A DNA stretch of 64,000 nucleotides, taken from NCBI RefSeq assembly GCF_034259205.1, contig NZ_CP139487.1, positions 2,542,001 through 2,606,000 on the forward strand, read 5' to 3'. The notes below the pieces were generated by a model. The model worked only from the letters and a program-made list of their open reading frames with translations. It did not search any database and had not been told where the DNA came from. Shown here piece after piece: positions 45,274 through 52,741 of this stretch. Numbering within the stretch: the first letter of the stretch is position 1; the number at the start of each line of letters is the position of its first letter. Source of the stretch: Peredibacter starrii. Lineage in GTDB: Bacteria; Bdellovibrionota; Bacteriovoracia; Bacteriovoracales; Bacteriovoracaceae. A program made the position numbers and the translations under genes.

Positions 45274-47246
45274 AAAAAATTAGATTTCATCTCCGGGCCC
45301 GAATAACTGAAAATAATCGAGCCCGGAAGATCTTGTCTCAAAGCTTCCAACTGACTCACATTTCTTTTCTTCTTATCCAAATGCTTCATCACTGCTCCTG
45401 AAACTCCCAGACAACCTTCGGTCGTCGCCATGTATTTAGAGACACGAGTGGCATCAGTCATTCTATAAATGGCGTTCTCAAGTTCCGTCGCAGATGCAGT
45501 GCTTGGATTAATGTTCTTCATCAGACGAACAGAATCAACCGGGCCCGAAAATTTCTTTCTCTCCCTGTCCCAATCTCTCACTCCAATTGAATAATCTTCC
45601 ATCGGGGTGATCCATTCATGCATCACCACCGCACGACTGGCCATGTTCGTATTGTTTCTATCGATACCGTTTAAGATCACATTATTTCCGAATGTCGAAC
45701 CACTGCTCGCTTTACCGGCAATAACAAATCCCTCAGATGATTTAAGAGAACCATTCACGTTCGACATTTCAGGACTTCCACCTAGGCCGTCAGTTCCGGC
45801 ACCGTTATCTGAACTTCCGATTCCATGGGACACCCAGGTATTATGCAGAACTTCAAGGTTATTCAGATCGAGAACATACATTCGTCTTTCATTAGAAGGA
45901 CGAGAGTAATCGACGATGGTGATTTGATCCGGAAGCTTCACACTGCCCTTGTACTTACTCATCACATTCGCCCGCCCCTTCATCGCCTTCATAAAAGCGT
46001 CTTTGGAAATAAAAGGACATTCTGGTTTACCATCATCACCGGTTTTAAACACATGGTCTTTAACCAGCTCCTGAGCGATGTCGTTTTGAAATTTACTCAT
46101 ATCAAGATTCTGGTTCCCAAGGACATCTTGATAAAAGATCGCTCTCATACGCAGGCGCAAGGTTTTGACGTCACCACTATTGGACTTAATTTGAGAGGCA
46201 TATGACTGGACCTGACTGCGGACCGAGGATGATACATCATAACGATTAAAAACATCATCGATGTTGCCGTTGTACTCAAGACCTCTGAGATCTTTTTCGA
46301 GGAGGCGAACTAAGAGCCCACTAGGTTGTTTCCCCGGATCATTCATGACGTTCTCAGGTTTACAAAATGGAGAATTCTGAAACTTCTGTTTCATGTCCTC
46401 ATATATAGTGTCCATGGAACTGCCGGCCACCTGCCCCAACGCATTGGCGAAGGTCTGCACTTCACGATGAGAGTGAGATGGCTCATCACAATCTTCTTCA
46501 TTATGCGGAGTTAATTCAGGAGCAGAATCGACCACTACCTTTTCAGGTATTGCCTTTTTTACTTTTTCTGGCTTAACTTCTGAAACGGACCCTGTATCTT
46601 CTGCCGTGCTGGCCGTACTTCTCGCCACACCTTGCTGAATGGATTTAAGTCCATCCGGAAGTTTCTTCATAATGTTCTTACAAATGATGGTATTTTTCTG
46701 AGGAGATTTTGAATGAGGTCCACAAACTTCACCCGCCACCAGAGAAATTTCCTGAAGCTCTAAGAGATCCTTTTCGGAAGGATCATCCAGGAAAGAATAG
46801 TTTCCACCCTTGGCCTGAAATTTCTTCTCACAGTTTGAAAATGATGAGCGTCTTTCTTCTGCTGAACCAAAAGGCACACAGAGACCTTTATCAAAGAGCA
46901 TCGGCTGACATTGGATTTCGCTCTTACCGCAAGTTCCCTGACTGTAGCCAGGATTGGACCTCGTTGGCATCTGACAAAGTTTTTTTCCGCCACTTAAGCG
47001 AAGGACACTTGGCCATCCACCATAAAAACAATTAAAGCGTGAATCTGCCCAGGCACTTTCAATGAGTGTAAAACGAAGAAGAAAGTTCTTCTCACTCTCC
47101 ACTAACAACTTGGTGTCTTGTATATCAATTTCGGCGAGGAGACTTTTCAGGTCGCGAGTCCAGGACTCTCGCATGAGAGCATCGTTGGTCCGAGCTAGGA
47201 CCGAAAACGATAAGAATAGGCCTAGAAAGACTATCCATTTGGACAT
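45270..47246 (-). CDS. Periplasmic L,D-transpeptidase-like protein (YkuD_2 / murein L,D-transpeptidase catalytic family)
   Basis: A 658-residue protein with a signal peptide (ending VLA-R). A cysteine-rich N-terminal region (CGKSEIQCQPMLFDKGLCVPFG) is followed by an acidic Lys/Pro/Glu linker and helices. The C-terminal catalytic domain begins ITIVDYSRPSNERRMYVLDL, with VSHGIGSS, GSLKSSEGFVIAG and His543 in AVVMHEW, and ends at the nucleophile motif TTEGCLGVS (Cys612). Such enzymes cross-link or edit peptidoglycan stem peptides. The His-Cys spacing (about 70 residues) looks long for the family, implying an insertion. GGGAGG precedes the ATG. Confidence 0.8.
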   Translation of the reverse strand: MSKWIVFLGLFLSFSVLARTNDALMRESWTRDLKSLLAEIDIQDTKLLVESEKNFLLRFTLIESAWADSRFNCFYGGWPSVLRLSGGKKLCQMPTRSNPGYSQGTCGKSEIQCQPMLFDKGLCVPFGSAEERRSSFSNCEKKFQAKGGNYSFLDDPSEKDLLELQEISLVAGEVCGPHSKSPQKNTIICKNIMKKLPDGLKSIQQGVARSTASTAEDTGSVSEVKPEKVKKAIPEKVVVDSAPELTPHNEEDCDEPSHSHREVQTFANALGQVAGSSMDTIYEDMKQKFQNSPFCKPENVMNDPGKQPSGLLVRLLEKDLRGLEYNGNIDDVFNRYDVSSSVRSQVQSYASQIKSNSGDVKTLRLRMRAIFYQDVLGNQNLDMSKFQNDIAQELVKDHVFKTGDDGKPECPFISKDAFMKAMKGRANVMSKYKGSVKLPDQITIVDYSRPSNERRMYVLDLNNLEVLHNTWVSHGIGSSDNGAGTDGLGGSPEMSNVNGSLKSSEGFVIAGKASSGSTFGNNVILNGIDRNNTNMASRAVVMHEWITPMEDYSIGVRDWDRERKKFSGPVDSVRLMKNINPSTASATELENAIYRMTDATRVSKYMATTEGCLGVSGAVMKHLDKKKRNVSQLEALRQDLPGSIIFSYSGPEMKSNFF

Positions 47247-47322
47247 GGGGATTCCTCCCAGGGCTTATCGGTCCATACCCGACAAACCCTGACAAGAAAC
47301 CTCATTTAAAGAATGTTATCGA

Positions 47323-48192
47323 TTACTTAGTATAGATACCAAAGGCCTCTCTGTAGGCATTCGAGAGGTCCCACTCACCCCAAAAATCCTTCTGCTTACT
47401 TTTCTTATCCAGGGCCTCTAGATCAATCGGCTGGTAATAATACATCGGAACTTTGAGAAGCATGCACCAACCTTTCGCCGGATCTTCGCGCGTGTATTCA
47501 TAGTCAGTGTATTTTGTGACCTCTGAACATTCAGCATTGTTATGCATGAAGATGTCAGTCCAGGCCTTCATCGAAACCGGACTATAAGTATAACGATAGT
47601 CCATCACCTTTTCTTTTACCTTACCGTCTTCACGAACATAAACGTATGGCGCCACATGGAACCACCACTCAAAGTTATAGCGACGAATATATTTTCTGGT
47701 GAAGAACATGAAGACTTTCATTGAACGCACTTGATGCTTTGTCAGCATCTCCCAACTCCACACATGAGCGCGGTTATAGCATTGAGACTCTTGCTGATAA
47801 CGACGATTCATCCCCTTATAAATCTTGTAGGCCTCATCATAAGTAGGAATAACAGTCGCGCGATATTCCTTGATTGAACTTGTGGAAGCGAATTCTTCCA
47901 TTCCTTTTTCTTCTGGCTCCGGAATACTTTCCACCGCCAAAAGTTCGCGCTCAGAAGTCGTAGTGACATTTACCCACTCCTTCTTTTTGAGCGAAGTCTT
48001 GAGATGAGGAATAAGATCAGAGTTTTTATCTAATCTCACTACCCGTCCGTTCCCCAGATAGACCAGGGTCTCAGACTCTCCATTTTGGGCGTAATCAATC
48101 TGCAAAATCTTGGTAGCATCTACCTCAACCGTGGCGTAGGCACTCGTTCCTAGGACAAATACAGAGGCGAGAAGGCCAAAAGTCCATTTCAT
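47323..48192 (-). CDS. Secreted protein-glutaminase-like enzyme (Gln_deamidase_2 family)
   Basis: A 289-residue protein with a signal peptide (1-20, ending AYA). The catalytic half matches bacterial protein-glutaminase: QCYNRAHVWSWEML (Cys138), a KVFMFF segment, WWFHVAPYV (His179) and KVMDYRYTYSPVSMKAWTDIF (Asp198). The Cys-His-Asp spacing of 41 and 19 residues is close to what I recall for the Chryseobacterium enzyme. These enzymes deamidate protein-bound glutamine to glutamate. The roughly 110 residues before the core may be an inhibitory propeptide. Start at 48192 because GGAGG lies upstream. It is divergent from the transglutaminase gene. Activity inferred. Confidence 0.75.
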   Translation of the reverse strand: MKWTFGLLASVFVLGTSAYATVEVDATKILQIDYAQNGESETLVYLGNGRVVRLDKNSDLIPHLKTSLKKKEWVNVTTTSERELLAVESIPEPEEKGMEEFASTSSIKEYRATVIPTYDEAYKIYKGMNRRYQQESQCYNRAHVWSWEMLTKHQVRSMKVFMFFTRKYIRRYNFEWWFHVAPYVYVREDGKVKEKVMDYRYTYSPVSMKAWTDIFMHNNAECSEVTKYTDYEYTREDPAKGWCMLLKVPMYYYQPIDLEALDKKSKQKDFWGEWDLSNAYREAFGIYTK

Positions 48193-48362
48193 GTTCAAAC
48201 CTCCAGGTCTTAACAAAATCTTCAAAATGATGATTCATTCCCTGATTAAAGTCGTCACCTTAAAACAACCTTAAGCCTATGAAATCATTAGTCAAAATTC
48301 TTATGTAATCTTTACTTAAAAACATGATTTTACTAGCGGTTTCAGGCAGCAATTGATACTCC

Positions 48363-48394
48363 CCTCCGCAAAATTGAAAATCCGTTTCCGGAGG
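48363..48394 (+). promoter_or_regulatory. Hairpin that pairs the ribosome binding site of the second transglutaminase
   Basis: CCTCCG (48363-48368) and CGGAGG (48389-48394) are complementary around a 20-base loop. CGGAGG is the Shine-Dalgarno sequence, four bases before the ATG at 48399. The stem is shorter than that at 7096-7136 but has the same CCTCCG/CGGAGG core. Confidence 0.4.
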
Positions 48395-48398
48395 CATC

Positions 48399-50063
48399 AT
48401 GAAAAAACATCTTCTCATGTCACTCGCGTTGGTTGTTTTGACCACACCGGTCTTCGCTCAATACGATAACCAAGACGATTGCGACGCTGAAACTCAAGAC
48501 TGTTCTACTCCTGGTGGAGTGAAAGAGCCCAACAAGACAATTTATCCTTACAAGCCATTTGAGACGTCAAAAATTAATGAACGTCTTCGTGCTTTGAACG
48601 AGGGTGAAAAATACATTTCAAACATCTTTGAAATGGAAAAGCGCAAACTCAATACGGCCAATACTAAAGTTCAACCATGGGGTGGTTCTTACTGGCCACT
48701 TAACGGCGGACAAATCGCCAACACTTACCAGGACAAAGACTATACGACATTGATCTTCTCTGCTCGTAAACACATTGACTGGAAGAAGAACGTAAAAGAC
48801 TTTAAAAAGCGCGCGGAAGAAATTTATCCAATCATCAATCAACTGACTGATGAAGACCTTGCTAAACTTGCTCCTTCTGAAAAATATGACCTTCTTCTAG
48901 GTGATACAACTTTCGATCTTACCAACCGTATTTGGGCATTCGCTGAAAGATGGGGTAACGAAAAGAAATGGGGCTTCCTTTCTGCAATTGAAATTCCAGA
49001 AGGCTACCGTATTCCTGAGGCCAACAAACTTATGGCAACTTGGGAAGGTATCTGTCACGGATGGGCAGTGGCCGCTGGTCACTATGAGCGTCCAGAAAAA
49101 ACAGTGACCGTGACTCTTCCAAACGGAAGAAAGCTTCCTTTCTATCCAAATGATATCAAGGCCCTTATTTCTCTTATGTGGGCCAACTCAACGATCCAGT
49201 CGAACGTTATCTTCGAAGGTAACCGTTGTAACAAGAAAAACCCTGATAAAGATAAGAACGGTCGTTATATTGACGTTGAAAAAGATCGTGATGATCTTGA
49301 ACTTATCCCTCGTTGTGCTGACGTTCACCCTGGTATTTTCCACGTTTCAATGGTCAACATCCTTGGAGTTGAAGGAAGAAGTTTCGTAGTAGATAAAACG
49401 GCCGAAGCAGCGGTAGCAAACCAACCAGTATCTGGTTATGAGCTTTTTTACTACAACCCTAAGACAGGTAAAGAAGGTCCTCTAAGCGATTCAGTTATCT
49501 CTCGTAACGAGTATGGCGAAAAAGATCCGTTCCGCGTTTCTCGTAACCCTGAAGCTGTTAGCATCGTAGGTGTTCAAGTTAATCTTAAGTATGTTGACTG
49601 GGAATTCCCAAAGAAGAAAGAACTTAACTCTGAGCTAGACGATAAGATCAAGTCATTCACATTCAACTACGACCTCGAGATCAACTCTAAGGGTAATGTT
49701 GTTGGTGGCCAGTGGCGCGTGAATAAGAAAGGTGGTCAAGGTCTTGGTGGTTCAACTCACCAACCAGACTTCTTCTGGGTTGTTCCTCGTGATTGGAAAA
49801 ACTACTTCCAGCCTCTTCCTGGTCTTCCAGAGTGGGACTTTGCTAAAGGAGTTCCACCGAAAGAATATAAGGCAGCAGCTTGGGCCGCTCATAGCTTCAT
49901 CTACGAAGAATCTGCGCGCTTCTTCACAGAGAGCCCGAAGTGTCCGGTGTTCCCAATGAACGGTGGGGAGCCAATTAAAGTTAACTGTGAGTTTAAGTAT
50001 CCACGTCCGCAACCACTAATTCAGGTTGTGAACAAGCTTCTTGAAGAATCTAGAAAATGGTAA
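48399..50063 (+). CDS. Secreted elicitor-type transglutaminase, longer paralogue
   Basis: A 554-residue protein with a signal peptide (1-20, PVFA-Q) and an acidic Cys-containing N-terminal stretch. The core matches the 7143-8198 protein and, as remembered, the Phytophthora GP42 elicitor: PWGGSYWPLNGG (93-104), APSEKYDLLLGD, WEGICHGWAVAAGHYE (215-230, Cys219), FYPNDIKALISLMWA, HPGIFHVSMVNILGVEGRSFVVD (two parts, 310-332; His315, Asp332) and NQPVSGYELFYYNP. The family joins glutamine and lysine side chains. It carries an extra C-terminal region of about 60 residues with a Cys pair. Codon use is strongly biased (CTT, CGT, GGT), suggesting high expression. Terminator directly downstream. Confidence 0.82.
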   Translation: MKKHLLMSLALVVLTTPVFAQYDNQDDCDAETQDCSTPGGVKEPNKTIYPYKPFETSKINERLRALNEGEKYISNIFEMEKRKLNTANTKVQPWGGSYWPLNGGQIANTYQDKDYTTLIFSARKHIDWKKNVKDFKKRAEEIYPIINQLTDEDLAKLAPSEKYDLLLGDTTFDLTNRIWAFAERWGNEKKWGFLSAIEIPEGYRIPEANKLMATWEGICHGWAVAAGHYERPEKTVTVTLPNGRKLPFYPNDIKALISLMWANSTIQSNVIFEGNRCNKKNPDKDKNGRYIDVEKDRDDLELIPRCADVHPGIFHVSMVNILGVEGRSFVVDKTAEAAVANQPVSGYELFYYNPKTGKEGPLSDSVISRNEYGEKDPFRVSRNPEAVSIVGVQVNLKYVDWEFPKKKELNSELDDKIKSFTFNYDLEINSKGNVVGGQWRVNKKGGQGLGGSTHQPDFFWVVPRDWKNYFQPLPGLPEWDFAKGVPPKEYKAAAWAAHSFIYEESARFFTESPKCPVFPMNGGEPIKVNCEFKYPRPQPLIQVVNKLLEESRKW

Positions 50064-50071
50064 AATAAAGA

Positions 50072-50101
50072 AAGAGCTCCCTAGTGGAGCTCTTCTTTTT
50101 T
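50072..50101 (+). terminator. Intrinsic terminator of the transglutaminase gene
   Basis: AAGAGCTCC and GGAGCTCTT arms around CTAGT, followed by C and six T. It overlaps the last codons of the convergent metalloprotease gene. Confidence 0.85.
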
Positions 50102-50749
50102 AAGAATTTGTCTCGCCATATCTCCCACGATGTAACCGATGGCATACGGAGCTGAATCATGTTCAGCGGCCGATTTATGATCAAAGCCGATCTTATGGGT
50201 CCATTCGTGAGCAAGGTTACTAACCACGCTATCTACCGTGAAGTTCTTGTAGTACTTCCAGTTCGTATTAATTACATTCGTGTCTCCAGTCGTATAACCA
50301 ATCACCTTTGACCAGGGACGATTGTACATATTGAGATAGAAGTTCATCTCACCTGGAGTGTCTTGTTGAAGTGTTTCACGACCTTCCATAAAGATGTCGT
50401 AAATCTCTTCGTTTGAAAGACCTTTATTAGAAGCAAAGGCCCTCTCACCTTTCGTATTACGAAAGTTAATCACGCGCTCTTTGAACTCTTCCGTATTCAC
50501 AACTCTTTCTAAAAGCGCGAAGGCGGAATCAAGTTTTGCACGTGCTTCTTGATTGTAATTTGTGACCTGCATCCCTTTCACCGAAAGGTGACCGGTTTGG
50601 ACTTTGGCAGGATCTAAATATTCTGGATCCATGGGTGAAAAGACCCCAGGAGCATGATCATGTTTATGATCAATAATCATTTCTTGTGATTGAGATTGAT
50701 TAAGAGAAACGGTGAAAACCAGTGCCAGCGAAAAAATCCATTTTTTCAT
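50081..50749 (-). CDS. Secreted metzincin-like zinc metalloprotease
   Basis: A 222-residue protein with a signal peptide (about 1-21, ending SQS-Q). The motif LAHEWTHKIGFDHKSA has HEWTH at 181-185 and a third histidine at 191, giving HExxHxxGxxH, the metzincin zinc site. No classical Met-turn is obvious; SAPYAIGYIVGD follows. A His-rich segment DHKHDHAP lies just after the signal peptide. Proteolysis is inferred from the motif. It is convergent with the transglutaminase gene. Confidence 0.75.
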   Translation of the reverse strand: MKKWIFSLALVFTVSLNQSQSQEMIIDHKHDHAPGVFSPMDPEYLDPAKVQTGHLSVKGMQVTNYNQEARAKLDSAFALLERVVNTEEFKERVINFRNTKGERAFASNKGLSNEEIYDIFMEGRETLQQDTPGEMNFYLNMYNRPWSKVIGYTTGDTNVINTNWKYYKNFTVDSVVSNLAHEWTHKIGFDHKSAAEHDSAPYAIGYIVGDMARQILKKEELH

Positions 50750-50891
50750 GGGCCATCCTTTTAAAGTTTGTGGATACCCAGCTTTTCGGTCCGTTTCCTG
50801 TATTGTTGGGCCTTTTTGGCACTACCTCCTTTGGGGGTAAAAACTTCCCGATCCCCTTCCCAAAACGCCTCAAAAAAGGGAAAAAAAGTCC

Positions 50892-51662
50892 ATGAAATGG
50901 ATGACTGTCTTTGCTTTATTAATGAGCCTTAATCTTTGGGCCCGTCCCGTAGTTCTTCTGAGCTACTTTGATGCTTTTGATAAGGCCCCTTTCAATAACT
51001 CTGAGAGGGTTGCCCTGGCCCTGAATGAGAAGCTTAAAAACCATCCGGAATTTGAATTGAAGCTTTGTGCTCTTTCAACTGTGTTTGATAAATCATTCGC
51101 ACAGCTCGAAAATTGCCTTAAAAATGAATCTCAAGCTCCCGCCTTGGTGTTGGGGCTAGGTGAGGCCAATTGTAATTTTAAAATCGAAATTGCGGGCCGA
51201 AACTTTGATAAGACCAAGGGCCCTGATAATGAAGGCAACGAAAGAAAGAGCACAAAAATTCTGGCAGAAGGTGAGGCCGCAGTGGCGCTCAACTACCCTT
51301 TGGATAAAATGTACTGCTCGCTTGATCAGAAAAATCGCGCTCTAGTGGAAGTTTCAAATAATGCCGGAACATTTGTTTGTAACAATCTCGCTTATCAGTT
51401 TGCTCACTATTATCCTGAAGAGACTTTCGGATTTATTCATGTGCCAAGTCACAACTGTAAGGACCTACCTGCAAAAACAGAAGTGGCAATTGCCAATCTT
51501 TCGAACATGATTCCAGAGGCGATAAACCACGCTCCGAAACTCCTGCCAATTTATAAAAATGAGATTAAGACCCTTCGAAAGTCATATGAGAACGATGCCT
51601 GCTTAAATGAGTTCTATAAGCGTGTTAAAGGAATTGACGAGAAAGGTCCTTGGCCATTTTAA
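50892..51662 (+). CDS. Secreted pyroglutamyl-peptidase-like (C15) protein
   Basis: A 256-residue protein with an N-terminal signal sequence (VFALLMSLNLWA-R). The body follows pyroglutamyl peptidase I: VVLLSYFDAFDKAPFNNS, a glutamate in FKIEIAGRN (Glu99), GPDNEGN, SNNAGTFVCNNLAY (Cys163) and FGFIHVPSH (His183). Together these give a Glu-Cys-His triad. The family removes N-terminal pyroglutamate and is normally cytoplasmic, so export is unusual. Several extra cysteines suit a periplasmic location. It overlaps the convergent oxidoreductase gene by 38 bases. Confidence 0.72.
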   Translation: MKWMTVFALLMSLNLWARPVVLLSYFDAFDKAPFNNSERVALALNEKLKNHPEFELKLCALSTVFDKSFAQLENCLKNESQAPALVLGLGEANCNFKIEIAGRNFDKTKGPDNEGNERKSTKILAEGEAAVALNYPLDKMYCSLDQKNRALVEVSNNAGTFVCNNLAYQFAHYYPEETFGFIHVPSHNCKDLPAKTEVAIANLSNMIPEAINHAPKLLPIYKNEIKTLRKSYENDACLNEFYKRVKGIDEKGPWPF

Positions 51663-52620
51663 GACTTAGAGTATAGCCGTTCTTATACAATCCACCGATA
51701 AAAATCTTATGACCTTCTTGAAAAAGATAGGGCTCTCTTTTCTGGGCCTTTTCACGCAGACCAACTTTAATCTCGCCTTTCTCAATTGGTGGAAGCTCTA
51801 GAGTTACAGCATTTGAAATTCGCTGATAGATGGCCGTAAGCTCTTCCATAGGCGGAAGTACATGGCCCTTATCTTCCGTTGTCGAACCGACAAGAAGACG
51901 CTTTAAAGGCCTGTTCCAGATGAGATTGTCACCATCCAGTGTGAGCGAAAAAGAATCCATGTCCCACTGGATAAGATCAAATTGATAATAAGAGCCCTGA
52001 ACCGGTTTACTGGATTTAAGTTTTGAAGTAGGGGCCAGCTGGGTCCAGAAACGATTATAGTTTCCACCAGCAAAAATCACTTTATCAAATGAATGACTGC
52101 GACCGTCCTGAGTTTTGATGTGAACGCGTTCATTTTCTTCCACATCAATCACCAGGTCTTCAATCAACTCCAAGTGATACTTTTCCATGGACTGAGTTTC
52201 AGATAATAACCAGTTGGTATAAAGAGTTGGATCGATAAGATAGGCCTGTTCAGTTGCAATATAGGTTTCGTTTGTTAGAAAGAGTTTTTGAACAGAACCA
52301 TTTGGATAACGCTTTTTGAATTGATCTAACTTTTCTGTGGCACCAGTATATTGGATGATTTTTTGAATTCCAGCGGGAGCATCAAGCTCAACATGACGAG
52401 AAAATTCATTGAATCCGGCCATGATGGAATCACCCAAAGGAGAATGTCCAGAGCTCAATCCGCGAGGTGCAACAATGGCGGTAGAATGGATGGCACAAGG
52501 GAAAGTAAATGAATCAGAATAGAAAACCGTGATTTTCTCAAAGGATTTTTCCTCTTTGGCAAGAGTGTAAATCAAACTTCTTCCAGCGATTCCGCTACCA
52601 ATAATGGCAAGAGTCGTCAA
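51625..52620 (-). CDS. FAD-dependent oxidoreductase (DAO family)
   Basis: A 331-residue protein with an N-terminal dinucleotide-binding motif (LAIIGSGIAGRSLIYTLA) and a second flavin strand in FDKVIFAGGNYNRFW. The C-terminus (IFIGGLYKNGYTLSLKMAKDL) resembles the closing Rossmann element of D-amino-acid-oxidase-like flavoproteins. Substrate unknown. Single gene, divergent from tex. Confidence 0.7.
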   Translation of the reverse strand: MTTLAIIGSGIAGRSLIYTLAKEEKSFEKITVFYSDSFTFPCAIHSTAIVAPRGLSSGHSPLGDSIMAGFNEFSRHVELDAPAGIQKIIQYTGATEKLDQFKKRYPNGSVQKLFLTNETYIATEQAYLIDPTLYTNWLLSETQSMEKYHLELIEDLVIDVEENERVHIKTQDGRSHSFDKVIFAGGNYNRFWTQLAPTSKLKSSKPVQGSYYQFDLIQWDMDSFSLTLDGDNLIWNRPLKRLLVGSTTEDKGHVLPPMEELTAIYQRISNAVTLELPPIEKGEIKVGLREKAQKREPYLFQEGHKIFIGGLYKNGYTLSLKMAKDLSRQFL

Positions 52621-52741
52621 TTTCTATCCTTTATTTTTATTTTTCCCTCACATATTCTCACAAATTCTTGCCATTTTCTACTCTCCGTCGTTACCATTTT
52701 GGTTCGTAATTTCGAGATATATTTTTCAGGAGATCTGCCTA

